A DNA stretch of 64,000 nt from Anaerobaca sp035448545 (GTDB lineage Bacteria; Planctomycetota; Phycisphaerae; Sedimentisphaerales; Anaerobacaceae), in the NCBI GenBank assembly GCA_035448545.1, contig DAOTJE010000015.1, positions 51,140 through 115,139 of the forward strand. Direction: 5' to 3'. Made by a program: the position numbers and the translations under genes. How positions within the stretch are numbered: the stretch's first letter is position 1; every line of letters starts with the position of its first letter. Of the stretch, positions 17,305-26,203 are shown in pieces. The notes under the pieces were generated by a model. That model worked only from the letters and a program-made list of their open reading frames with translations. It did not search any database and was not told the origin of the DNA.

Positions 17305-19860
17305 TCAGACCACAATATTGACCAGTCGCGACTTGATGACGATGACCTTCTTCGGCGCCCGCCCCGCCAAGGCTTCGACGACCCTGTCACAGCTCAGAGC
17401 TCTGGCCTGGATGGCTGGCTCGGCTGCCTCGGCCGGAACGACAATGCGGTCCCGGATCTTGCCGTTGACCTGAACCGCCAGCTCGATTTCACTCTGTCTG
17501 ACGAGATCTTCGTCATGCTTCGGCCAAGGTTCATAGGCCAGGCTTTGGGCGTGCCCGAGCCGCTGCCAGAGTTCCTCGGCAATGTGTGGCGCAAAAGGCG
17601 CCAGCATCAGCACCAGCGATTCCAGGACAGACTTCGGCCGGACCTCCAGCCTTCCCAGGTGATTGACGAGGATCATCATCGCACTGATCGCCGTGTTGAA
17701 ATTGAACGATTCGATGTCGTCGCTCACCTTCTTGATGGTCTGGTGCAGCAGGCGAAGCGTCTCTTCCTCGGGCGTCGCCGTCTGGACGCTCGGCGAAAGC
17801 CGGCCCGTCTTCTCGTCGATGGCCAGCCGCCAGGTCTTCTGCAGAAACCGGTGGACACCCTGGACGCCCTGCATGCTCCACGGCTTCATCGCCTCCAGTG
17901 GCCCCATGAACATCTCATACAGCCGCATCGAGTCGGCGCCGTAATCTGTGACAACCTGGTCGGGGTTCACCACATTGCCGCGCGACTTGCTCATCTTCTG
18001 CCCGTCTTCGCCCAGGATCATCCCCTGGTTTACCAGTTTCTTAAACGGTTCCTTCGTACTGACATAGCCGAGATCGTAGAGAAATTTGTGCCAGAACCGC
18101 GAGTAGAGCAGATGCAGCACCGCGTGCTCGGCGCCGCCGATATACAGATCAACCGGCATCCAGTACTTCTCCTTCGCCGGGTCCCAGGCGCGCTCGGAAT
18201 TGCGCGGATCGAGATAGCGCAGGTAGTACCAGCAGCTTCCGGCCCACTGGGGCATCGTGTTCGTCTCCCGCCGGGCGGTGCGCCCGTCGGGCAGCGTGAC
18301 ATGAACCCAGTCCGTCGCCTTGGCCAGCGGCGGCTCGCCCGTCCCCAGCGGCTTGTAGTCGTCCAGATCGGGCAAGCGCAGCGGCAATTCGCTCTCGGCA
18401 ATGCCCATAACCTCGCCGTTGGCCAGGTGAAGGATTGGGAATGGCTCGCCCCAGTACCGCTGCCGGCTGAACAGCCAGTCGCGCAGCTTATAGTTGACCG
18501 TCCGCCGGCCCAGACCTCGTTCGGCCAGCCAGGCGGTAATCTTCTCTTTGAATTCGGCCGTCGGCAATCCGTCAAACGGCCCGCTGTGGATCGCCGTGCC
18601 GTCTCCTGTAAAGCACAGCTCGCCCCGTGCGACGCGTTCGGCGTCTTCGCGGCTCGGCGGCTGTACCACCTGGATGATCGGCAGCTCGAACTTCGTGGCA
18701 AACTCAAAGTCGCGTTCGTCGTGCGCGGGCACCGCCATGATCGCGCCGGTCCCGTAGCTGATCAACACATAGTCACTGATCCAGATCGGAATCTTCTCCT
18801 GGTTGACCGGATTGATCGCATACGCGCCGGTGAAGACACCCGTCTTGTCCTTGGCCAGGTCGGTGCGGTCCAAGTCGCTCTTTCGGGCGGCCGCCTCGCA
18901 GTACGCCTTGACCGCCGCCCTCTGCGTATCGGTGGTGATCGCATCCACCAATGGATGCTCCGGCGCGACGACCATGTAGGTGGCGCCGAAAAGCGTGTCC
19001 GGTCGGGTTGTGAAGACCCACAGATCATCCTTGCGTCCGTCAATCCGGAAGCACACCTCGGCGCCGACGCTGCGTCCGATCCAATCGATCTGAAGTTTCT
19101 TGATCGACTCAGGCCAGTCAACCTCTTTCAAATCATCAAGCAGCCGCTCGGCATACCTGGTGATGCGCAGCATCCACTGCCGCATGGGCTTGCGGATCAC
19201 AGGATGCCCCCCCCGTTCGCTGACGCCGCCGACGACTTCCTCATTGGCCAGAACCGTCCCCAGCGCCGGACACCAATTCACCGGCACATCCGCCTGGTAC
19301 GCCAGCCGATGGTCGTCGATGTACCGGCGTCTCTGATCCTCATTCAGGCCTTCGGGGATCGGCAGTTCCTCGATCGGCCGGGCCTTCTGCAGGCTTTCGT
19401 CGAAGAAGCAGTTGAACAGCTTCAGGAAAATCCACTGTGTCCAGTGGTAGTACTCCGGGTCCGTCGTGGCGATTTCCCGGTCCCAGTCGTAGCTGAACCC
19501 AAGCGACTTGGTCTGCCGCTTCATGTTGGCGATGTTCTGGTTGGTCGTCTCTTCCGGGTGGGTCCCTGTCTTGATCGCGTGCTGCTCGGCGGGCAGGCCA
19601 AAGGCATCCCACCCGAACGGGTGCAGCACATTGAAGCCCTTCATCCGCTTGTAGCGAGCCACGATGTCCGTCGCCGTGTAGCCCTCCGGATGGCCCACGT
19701 GGAGCCCCTGCCCGCTCGGATAGGGGAACATGTCCAGGACGTAGTACTTCGGCTTCGAGGCGTCACAGTCAATCGCCTTGAAGCTCTTGTGCTCTTCCCA
19801 GTACGCCTGCCACTTTCGTTCGATCTGCGTGAAATCGTACGTACCTTCTGTCGTACTCAT
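17305..19860 (-). CDS. leuS: Leucyl-tRNA synthetase
   Basis: A full-length 851-residue class I synthetase charging tRNA-Leu. The signature PYPSGQGLHVGHPEGYTATD carries HVGH at 54-57. The CP1 editing domain is present, and KMSKS occurs in DGQKMSKSRGNVVNPD. The anticodon-binding region and the C-terminal VQVNGKIRDR..P domain follow. The start MSTTEGTYDFTQIERKWQAYW is the natural family start, so 34 codons of open frame upstream are excluded. First gene of a likely unit with the CYTH and lipid-kinase-like genes. Confidence 0.98.
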   Translation of the reverse strand: MSTTEGTYDFTQIERKWQAYWEEHKSFKAIDCDASKPKYYVLDMFPYPSGQGLHVGHPEGYTATDIVARYKRMKGFNVLHPFGWDAFGLPAEQHAIKTGTHPEETTNQNIANMKRQTKSLGFSYDWDREIATTDPEYYHWTQWIFLKLFNCFFDESLQKARPIEELPIPEGLNEDQRRRYIDDHRLAYQADVPVNWCPALGTVLANEEVVGGVSERGGHPVIRKPMRQWMLRITRYAERLLDDLKEVDWPESIKKLQIDWIGRSVGAEVCFRIDGRKDDLWVFTTRPDTLFGATYMVVAPEHPLVDAITTDTQRAAVKAYCEAAARKSDLDRTDLAKDKTGVFTGAYAINPVNQEKIPIWISDYVLISYGTGAIMAVPAHDERDFEFATKFELPIIQVVQPPSREDAERVARGELCFTGDGTAIHSGPFDGLPTAEFKEKITAWLAERGLGRRTVNYKLRDWLFSRQRYWGEPFPILHLANGEVMGIAESELPLRLPDLDDYKPLGTGEPPLAKATDWVHVTLPDGRTARRETNTMPQWAGSCWYYLRYLDPRNSERAWDPAKEKYWMPVDLYIGGAEHAVLHLLYSRFWHKFLYDLGYVSTKEPFKKLVNQGMILGEDGQKMSKSRGNVVNPDQVVTDYGADSMRLYEMFMGPLEAMKPWSMQGVQGVHRFLQKTWRLAIDEKTGRLSPSVQTATPEEETLRLLHQTIKKVSDDIESFNFNTAISAMMILVNHLGRLEVRPKSVLESLVLMLAPFAPHIAEELWQRLGHAQSLAYEPWPKHDEDLVRQSEIELAVQVNGKIRDRIVVPAEAAEPAIQARALSCDRVVEALAGRAPKKVIVIKSRLVNIVV

Positions 19861-20224
19861 CAATCCAGCAACCTTTCTGAAGACCCCAGATCTACCGCCA
19901 TCCGGCGCGGCCGCACCCAATCCGGCCCGCCGCAGGCGCAGCCGTCCGCCCCCCCCTGCCAACCGGACGAGGTACTATACCGCATTTGGCCGGTTCTTTG
20001 TAGCAAAACTTGCGAAGCGGCAGAAGGGATGGGCGCAACCGGGCGGCAGGTCCGATAGAACCTCTGCCGTTGAAGCGCCGACCGCGCGCAGGGACCGCAC
20101 ACGCACGGCCGCCGACGCGTCTCATACGCGCCGTGGGGCATCGAACACCAAGTGCCACGAAGGCAATGAACCTGCAAGCGTCCAGGACGCCCGACGGGAG
20201 AAACTGTGGATGGACCGCCGGAAC
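19861..20224 (-). other. Gene-free region upstream of leuS
   Basis: 364 bases between leuS and the lamin-tail gene. No convincing coding frame. A TATAGT -10-like box lies on the minus strand (19974-19979), 114 bases before the leuS start, but no good -35 box at 16-18 spacing was found. No T-box or other leader structure was recognised. Confidence 0.4.
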
Positions 20225-21247
20225 CTACTGCTCAGGCATCTCCGCCGGAACGATCGCAAACACACCGTCACTGGTGTCGTAGACCGAGAACTGCGTCGCG
20301 CTGGACACACGGATCAGGCATTGCTCCGAATCCACCGGCGGGACCGTCCACTCATAGAGTCCGCTGTTGCCGACGTTGGCCGGGAAAACCGCCATCCAAC
20401 TGGCGCCTCCGTCGAACGAGAACTCGATCAGGACTTGCCCAATCGCCCCGTCGCTTTCCCATTGAATCGGCGTCACAGTGCCCGCGACCAGAGACTCGCC
20501 TCCGTTGGGATCGATCAGCGAAATCGACGCCACAGCAGGCTCGACCACGCGGAGGTCCGTGAGATTCTGAACGCCCCATCGATTCGGAGAACCGAACGTG
20601 CTGAAATCGGAGCCGTCGTCATAGTCATTGGAGTACGGTGTGATGGTGTCATCCGGGTCCTCTTCCAGGCGGAAGACTTCGGTGTCACCAACGCCGCTGG
20701 TCGGACTGATCCCCTCCCCGGCCGGACCGAACACGATCGCCCCGGCGGCATTGCGGATCCGCAACTGCCAGTTGCTGCTGCTGACCGGAAACGAAGAAGC
20801 CTCGATATAGAGGCCGTCCGCGCCGTCCTTGGCCTGCACGTTGATCCACCAGTCGCCGGCCTCCGGGTTATAGCTGATGTCGCTCGGCACATCCTCGGCC
20901 ACGGTGATGATCGTTCCGCTGCGCAGGTCCGACCAGATCGCGTTCTGGGTCAGGTCGAGCGTCTCATCCAACATACCGCCTTCGAGCATGTCGAGATGCC
21001 AACCCCGCATGTCGAGATGGTCCTTGATCACGACGAGCTCGAACCAGTCTCCGCCGTTGCCCTGGACACGTCCGAAGTAGCTGTCGGAGGCCCGTCCCCC
21101 GTCCAGATCGGACGCGGAGTCACCGCCGTTGAGAAATTCGAGGCCGTCCACGGCGTTGTACTCGTTCAGGATCACGTCTGCCCCCCAGGCGCTTGCTGAC
21201 ATCAGGACCAGCCCGACCACAGCTGCCATCACTCTGCTGCTGCTCAT
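20225..21247 (-). CDS. Secreted lamin-tail-domain protein
   Basis: A 340-residue exported protein. The ATG at 21247 has an AAAGGGTGG ribosome site and gives a signal peptide (1-22, ending SAWG|ADV). Residues about 23-215 form a lamin-tail-like domain (VILNEYNAVDG... GGDWFELVVIKDHLDMRGWHL... NRWGVQNLTDLR). A C-terminal beta-sandwich follows (about 235-330: DPNGGESLVAGTVTPIQWES... FSFDGGASWMAVFP), of the Kre9/KNH-like type found in many secreted proteins. Role unknown. It lies 110 bases after the TolC-like gene and shares lamin-tail domains with the large CotH protein at the other end of this locus. Confidence 0.75.
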   Translation of the reverse strand: MSSSRVMAAVVGLVLMSASAWGADVILNEYNAVDGLEFLNGGDSASDLDGGRASDSYFGRVQGNGGDWFELVVIKDHLDMRGWHLDMLEGGMLDETLDLTQNAIWSDLRSGTIITVAEDVPSDISYNPEAGDWWINVQAKDGADGLYIEASSFPVSSSNWQLRIRNAAGAIVFGPAGEGISPTSGVGDTEVFRLEEDPDDTITPYSNDYDDGSDFSTFGSPNRWGVQNLTDLRVVEPAVASISLIDPNGGESLVAGTVTPIQWESDGAIGQVLIEFSFDGGASWMAVFPANVGNSGLYEWTVPPVDSEQCLIRVSSATQFSVYDTSDGVFAIVPAEMPEQ

Positions 21248-21357
21248 GATTCCACCCTTTCCTTGTCCTTGATTCGAAACCCAACACGGGGCGTGTCGCC
21301 CTGTGCGACCGCCGTTCTGGTGTCTATCTTGCCCAGCCTTGCGTTCCGACTGCGCGG

Positions 21358-22998
21358 TCACTCGTTTACAGATCTTCCCCCCTGCGCCACGGGAACGGTT
21401 CCCGGCCGCAGTTCCCACATTCCATCCGGACGAACCTCCAGGACTTCCGTGTCCCGGTAGAAGTTCAGCACGGCGTTGGCATAGTCCGTCAGCGCATCGG
21501 CCGCCTCGTTCCTGGCGTCGTACCGATCCTCCAGCGCCGTGAGTACCCGCCGGCTGCTCACCCGTGCGTAGGAAAGCAATTCGAAGGTATCCTCCACGCG
21601 TTGTTCCGCCAGACGCACCCCTTCGGACAGGACCTGGTACCGCTGCGCCGTTTCCAGCAGCTTGCGATAGGCCTCACGAACCTCCATACGAATGGTGTCG
21701 GCCGTCTGGTCGTATTCCCGCAGCCGCTGATTCAGCGTGACCAAGGCCCTGGCGTACAAATCCTGTTCGGCCACACGGTCGAGGGGCAGATCGAGGGTCG
21801 CGCCCGCCGCCACATTCCGCTCCCCGTCCGTGCGCGTCTCGGCGCTGGCGAAAATGTTCAGGCCGGGACGCAGGGCGTCCTTGGCGACGTAGACAGCTCG
21901 CTGGGCATCGATGACTGCGTCGGCGCGGTTGGTCAAATCGAGCCGTCGGACCAGCGCCGTCTCAATAGCCTCATTCAGAGAAATGTCGGGATAGGGAATC
22001 CCGTGGGTCTTCCACATCTCGAAGACCTGAGCGTCCAGATCGAACTCCAGGCTGGGCGGTACACCCATCGTGATCTTCAGGAGGTCGAGCCATCGCTCAT
22101 ACTCCTTCTGCGCGAGGATCTGGGCATCGCGTGCCCGCAGAACCTCCTGACGAACCTGGGCCAGTTCCTCCTGCGGCAGGCGTCCGGCGGCAACCAACGG
22201 CTCCACGCGAGTCTCCAGCATCTGGAGGGACTCAACGTAGGTGGCCGCGTTCTGCGCCATCTCCCGCAGTTCCAGCGCCTCGTGGTACAGAGTAACGACG
22301 GAGACAATCGTCAGCTTACGAAAACGGCAGAGGGTGCGGATCTGGTACAAGGCGCTTCGCTCCGCCTGGGTCAGCGGCTCGCGGACGACACGCGGGTCGC
22401 TGCCACGTAAGAGAGGCTGAACCACGCTGGCGCCGAACGTGCCGGTCCAGCCGTGTTTTCCCAGCCCGATGAGAATATCCGCCCATCGCGCACCGACCGT
22501 AGTCCCGACGGCCGTGCCCGTCGCCAGGAGACGGTTGAAGCCGAGGTTCGGTTCCACGACCACACGCTCGTTCATGCCATCGTTGGAATAGAGAGCCGTG
22601 CCGCCCCCGAACAACTGCGTTTCGTAGGAGTGGCGAATCAGACGCATGTCGAGCGTCATCGTGTACAGCAACTCCTTCTGGAGGTGGTAGTCACGGTTGC
22701 GGGCCAGGGCAATGGTCGCCGCCTGGGGAATCGTGAGGATTCCCGTCTGCGAGACGACGGTTTCGATCTGCTCGACCCGGTCGATATCGATGTCGTTGGG
22801 CGAGGGGGTCGCGCCCGTGACACGGTAGTTCGCCTGCGGCCCGAAATCGGGCTCCCATCGGCTGTCGACGAAACCGTAGACTTTCTCGTCGGCATCGTGT
22901 TTGTAGCTCTTCGGACCGCAACCGATCAGGAGAACCAGACAGGCAACACACGGAATGCTCCGTGCGATCCAGTATCGGTTGTGCCGTGCGATTGTCAC
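21358..22998 (-). CDS. TolC-family outer-membrane efflux lipoprotein
   Basis: A 546-residue TolC-like protein with a lipoprotein signal (lipobox LLIGCG near residue 27). After an unusual 55-residue acidic/Pro N-terminal extension come two helical repeats typical of outer-membrane efflux proteins: GILTIPQAATIALARNRDY in the first half and ISLNEAIETALVRRLDL in the second. Each is followed by long Ala/Arg/Glu coiled coils. It should form a trimeric outer-membrane channel working with the HlyD-type adaptor encoded just upstream (64-base gap). No inner-membrane ABC, RND or MFS pump is encoded beside them. Confidence 0.85.
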   Translation of the reverse strand: MTIARHNRYWIARSIPCVACLVLLIGCGPKSYKHDADEKVYGFVDSRWEPDFGPQANYRVTGATPSPNDIDIDRVEQIETVVSQTGILTIPQAATIALARNRDYHLQKELLYTMTLDMRLIRHSYETQLFGGGTALYSNDGMNERVVVEPNLGFNRLLATGTAVGTTVGARWADILIGLGKHGWTGTFGASVVQPLLRGSDPRVVREPLTQAERSALYQIRTLCRFRKLTIVSVVTLYHEALELREMAQNAATYVESLQMLETRVEPLVAAGRLPQEELAQVRQEVLRARDAQILAQKEYERWLDLLKITMGVPPSLEFDLDAQVFEMWKTHGIPYPDISLNEAIETALVRRLDLTNRADAVIDAQRAVYVAKDALRPGLNIFASAETRTDGERNVAAGATLDLPLDRVAEQDLYARALVTLNQRLREYDQTADTIRMEVREAYRKLLETAQRYQVLSEGVRLAEQRVEDTFELLSYARVSSRRVLTALEDRYDARNEAADALTDYANAVLNFYRDTEVLEVRPDGMWELRPGTVPVAQGGRSVNE

Positions 22999-23062
22999 TG
23001 CTCCATCCGCCTTTACCCTGCCGACAACATCCGCCGACGCCGACGAGACGACCGCGCGGACG

Positions 23063-24292
23063 TTACAGCCCGCTGATGCCGACGACCTCCCCCGAGACCA
23101 CCGACAAGCCCGGAGGGATGCCGATCAACACCGGACGCCCCCACTGGGGGACATTGGGATTGATCCATAGACGCTGCGGCATCAGCTCGATGACCGGGCC
23201 GATCCGCAACACCTGCGACTCTGCAATTTGCGCCGGCTCCCTGGCCTTGACGAGCTTCACAGTCATCCGATCCTTGAGAAGCCGCAATTGACTCTCGTTG
23301 ACATAGGCAACGATCTCGGTCGGCTCGGTCTCTGCCACAACCAGGATGGGCTCGCCGGCCGGCACCACCTCTCCGGCACGCCGCACCATCTGCTCGCCCG
23401 GCCTCTGCAGGAGAGCGTCGTTGGCCCGCCCGTGGACGGCGATCACCACGCCGTCAATCGGAGACTTCAGCTCCACATTTCGGCGGGATTCCAGCGCGGT
23501 CAACTGACCCAGCAAGCCTTTCATCAGTTCCTCCTGGACCGTGATCTCCTTGCGAATCGCCTCCAGGGCGTGATCGACGGACGGTTCGGGCAGCCCCTGC
23601 CGGGAGAACTGGTCGCGCCGTTCCTCGGCCTGGCGCAGGTCTTCCCGGGCCTGCTCCAGCAGCCGCTCGTTCTCCCGCACCTTGCCGTCGAGAGTCTTGT
23701 ACTGAATCCGCGCCTTCTCCACTTCATATGGGGCGATCGCTCCCTTGCTCAGCAGATCCTCCAGGATCTTCACCTCCATCCCCAAGTCGTCCAGGGTCCC
23801 GCGGTCGAACGCGGTGGCCGCCTGCAACTCCAGAATGCGCAGCCGGAGATTCTCGACGTCGGCCGCGAATCTCCGTTCGTTGTCCGCTCGGTCGATCTTC
23901 AGACCCGCGACGTCGGTCTCCAACTGGTCCTGGGTAGGAATCAGCAGCGACGCCAGGTGCTCCGCTTCCGCGGCCGCGACAGCCAACTGCGCTCGCAAAT
24001 CTGCTTCGAGCGTCTGTTCGTTGTCCAGCAGTGTATCGACAATCGCCAGCGTCTGGCCCGCTTTGACCGGCTCAAACAGATCGACGGAGATGTTGCGGAT
24101 GCGCCCGGTGCAATTCATGGCGATCTGACGGACCTGGCCTTGGGCGATCCCGACGACCTGGAACCGTTCGGCCCGCTGATAGAACAGCCAGACCACGGCG
24201 CCCACTGCCGACAGCCAGACGGTGGCCGGCAGCACGTGCCGCAGCAGGTAGCGTTTGCGAATATGGTCGTCTGCAGAGCGCTTGGTTTTCAT
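23063..24292 (-). CDS. HlyD-type membrane-fusion (adaptor) protein
   Basis: A 409-residue periplasmic adaptor. A single N-terminal transmembrane helix (about 22-40, VWLSAVGAVVWLFY) precedes the first half of the lipoyl domain (GRIRNISVDLFEPVKAGQTL). A long alpha-helical hairpin (about 85-260) follows, then the second lipoyl half (LKSPIDGVVIAVHGRANDALLQRPGEQV-like) and a beta-barrel. Adaptors of this type join an inner-membrane transporter to a TolC channel. It follows the DUF4956 gene by 7 bases and precedes the TolC-like gene, so the natural inference is that DUF4956 supplies the inner-membrane part. Confidence 0.85.
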   Translation of the reverse strand: MKTKRSADDHIRKRYLLRHVLPATVWLSAVGAVVWLFYQRAERFQVVGIAQGQVRQIAMNCTGRIRNISVDLFEPVKAGQTLAIVDTLLDNEQTLEADLRAQLAVAAAEAEHLASLLIPTQDQLETDVAGLKIDRADNERRFAADVENLRLRILELQAATAFDRGTLDDLGMEVKILEDLLSKGAIAPYEVEKARIQYKTLDGKVRENERLLEQAREDLRQAEERRDQFSRQGLPEPSVDHALEAIRKEITVQEELMKGLLGQLTALESRRNVELKSPIDGVVIAVHGRANDALLQRPGEQMVRRAGEVVPAGEPILVVAETEPTEIVAYVNESQLRLLKDRMTVKLVKAREPAQIAESQVLRIGPVIELMPQRLWINPNVPQWGRPVLIGIPPGLSVVSGEVVGISGL

Positions 24293-24299
24293 GTCGCGG

Positions 24300-24992
24300 C
24301 TAAACCTCGAGCAGTTGCTCCTGCATGGTCAGACTGATGTTCTCAATTCCCTCGATGCGCTCGAGTTCCGAGATCAATTGCTCATTCCGGGCGGCATTGC
24401 GAATCATCACTTGGTACGCGTAGTCGGCCGGTGCGCCGAAGCCGGAATCCTGTACCGAGATCAGCGTGTAACTCCCGCAGAATCGCCGCAGAACCGCCGG
24501 AATCGGATGATCCGGACCGATCGACCCACGCAGGCTGAAACGCAGGAATCCGTTGTGCGGCTCATGGGCGCCGAAATCTGCGAAGTACAGATAGACAATG
24601 ATCAGACACAGCACGATCGTCCCGATGATGGCCGTGGCATACCGGTGCGAGCCGGCTGCCATACCGACCACGAGGGAACAGAAGATGAAGGAGATGTCAC
24701 GCGTGTCCTTCAGGACGTTGCGAAACCGGATGATCGCCAGGGCGCCCATCAGGCCGACCGCCGTGATGATGTTGTTGCCGATCACCGCCATGACCATGGC
24801 GACCACTACGGTGATGACAATCAACGATTGCACATACGAGCGGGAATAGGACAGGCCGCTGTGTGTGGCGTAATAAACCCATGCGATCACCTGTCCCAGC
24901 ACAAAAGCCAGCAGCAGGCTCAGCAAAACGCTCTGCGGGTTGAACGGCCCTGCCGTCGGCGTCTCTTCCATCAATTGCCACAGTCTATCCAT
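24300..24992 (-). CDS. DUF4956 membrane protein
   Basis: A 230-residue protein with about four hydrophobic helices in the first 135 residues (SVLLSLLLAFVLGQVIAWVYY; SLIVITVVVAMVMAVIG; a loop with GLMGALAIIRFRNVLKDTRDISFIFCSLVVGMA; ATAIIGTIVLCLIIVYLYF). A soluble ferredoxin-like C-terminal domain follows. The IRFRNVLKDTRD stretch is the hallmark of DUF4956, a family often encoded beside VTC-type polyphosphate polymerases, as I recall. Its start overlaps the VTC gene's stop by 8 bases. Function unproven; possibly a channel or the membrane anchor of the polymerase. Confidence 0.85.
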   Translation of the reverse strand: MDRLWQLMEETPTAGPFNPQSVLLSLLLAFVLGQVIAWVYYATHSGLSYSRSYVQSLIVITVVVAMVMAVIGNNIITAVGLMGALAIIRFRNVLKDTRDISFIFCSLVVGMAAGSHRYATAIIGTIVLCLIIVYLYFADFGAHEPHNGFLRFSLRGSIGPDHPIPAVLRRFCGSYTLISVQDSGFGAPADYAYQVMIRNAARNEQLISELERIEGIENISLTMQEQLLEV

Positions 24993-25842
24993 GCCACCCG
25001 TTCCTCACTACCGGAGCGCAGAAACCCAGCGCGCAGGCCTGCTCGATCGACGTCGCATACTTCGACACCGATCGAGCGTCGAGCTCGAACAGTTCCGCCA
25101 GGCGGATCAGCCACGGCGGAAACGTCCCCGTGAACTTGATTTCCAGTATTGCATATCCTTCGGTCAAAGCGTTCCGCTGCCAGCCGGAACCCCCGAGGCG
25201 AACCACCGGCGCATCGGTGACCTTGTAGCACAACTCCCGATCGAACGTCACTCTCACCCGGTTCTCGGACGTGCTCTCAAAGGCCTGCCTCATATAGCGA
25301 ATCAGCACACGGGGCCCGGCATTGATGGTCCTCGCGTAAAACTGAAACTGGTTCAACGCCGTTTCGTCCGTCGTATACCCGCGCGGCGGCAACCGCCGTC
25401 CTGCCAACAGAGGCTTGACGTCCTCATCCATGACCCGGGCCCGGCTTTTCATAATAACCCGGTTGATCCGTCTCTTGATCTCAAAGAAACGAGGATACTC
25501 CGGCTCATCCGTGTAGCTTCGAATGCGAAGCTTGAAACGATTCTTCTGGCCGGTCAGCGTCTCCCGGCACAACTGCATGTCCGGCGAATCACAATACAGG
25601 CTGACGATAGGGTACATCCCGCCGCGCTGAAGCTTGGAGTACCGGTCGTATTCCAGAAATGGCCGCACATACCGTTCGATCGCCGCCGCCTTGGCGTCAC
25701 TGACGAGGTACTTCAACTCGTAGCGGCACGCCAACATGCGGTCGCCGCTCTTCTTGGCCGTCGGCACCGGACCGGCCCTGTGCTTGCCCGCCGGCGAAGG
25801 AACGCAGTCTCCCGTCTTTCCCGTTGTCTGGCCTGTCGTCAT
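24985..25842 (-). CDS. VTC-domain polyphosphate polymerase-like protein
   Basis: A 285-residue protein whose main body (about 35-270) is a VTC domain, the tunnel-shaped catalytic module that makes polyphosphate from ATP in yeast. The tunnel residues are recognisable: CRYELKYLV, YCDSPDM, FKLRIRSY, RFFEIKRRINRVIMKSRARV and YAILEIKFTG. The start at 25842 (MTTGQTTGKTG) is chosen over a longer frame because it leaves a short basic Ser/Thr N-terminus before the domain; other starts are possible. It is the first gene of a probable five-gene unit and has a strong promoter about 195 bases upstream. Cytoplasmic, probably membrane-linked through DUF4956. Confidence 0.85.
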   Translation of the reverse strand: MTTGQTTGKTGDCVPSPAGKHRAGPVPTAKKSGDRMLACRYELKYLVSDAKAAAIERYVRPFLEYDRYSKLQRGGMYPIVSLYCDSPDMQLCRETLTGQKNRFKLRIRSYTDEPEYPRFFEIKRRINRVIMKSRARVMDEDVKPLLAGRRLPPRGYTTDETALNQFQFYARTINAGPRVLIRYMRQAFESTSENRVRVTFDRELCYKVTDAPVVRLGGSGWQRNALTEGYAILEIKFTGTFPPWLIRLAELFELDARSVSKYATSIEQACALGFCAPVVRNGWHG

Positions 25843-26036
25843 GCTGATGTTTCTTACCAATCCAATGGGCGTCGCTGCGTTCGGGAATCCCCCGTCCGGT
25901 TGTCTGTTTTCGAAGCCGGCGCAGTTTGCCTTGCCAGAAGTAACTGGAAAGCCCACGTACCCCCAGCAAGAATTCCTCCACTCACACCGCCATTTCAGGG
26001 GCTGGATACACTGAGCGCAGCCCCAGTTCTTTTCCT

Positions 26037-26066
26037 ATTTTACCAAAAGTCATCTGCCCCCGTCAA
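26037..26066 (-). promoter_or_regulatory. Promoter of the VTC-DUF4956-HlyD-TolC unit
   Basis: Minus-strand TTGACG (26061-26066), 18-base spacer, TAAAAT (26037-26042). It gives a leader of about 190 bases before the VTC start. The rest of 25843-26203 holds no gene. Confidence 0.7.
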
Positions 26067-26203
26067 GGGACTATTAGAATCGCGTTAGCGGACCCTGCAG
26101 ACACCCGGGTTCGTTCCCCCTGCCGTGCCCGCAAAAACCCTTTTCGGCTTTATTGCAGCACTATGGTAGAGCGAACGGACCGGACGGCGGTTACACAGCT
26201 ATG

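Noticed and set aside
16807..20058. Very long plus-strand open frame (1083 codons)
   Set aside because: It lies antisense to leuS, the CYTH gene and part of the lipid-kinase gene, whose minus-strand frames carry clear family motifs; long shadow frames are expected in GC-rich DNA.
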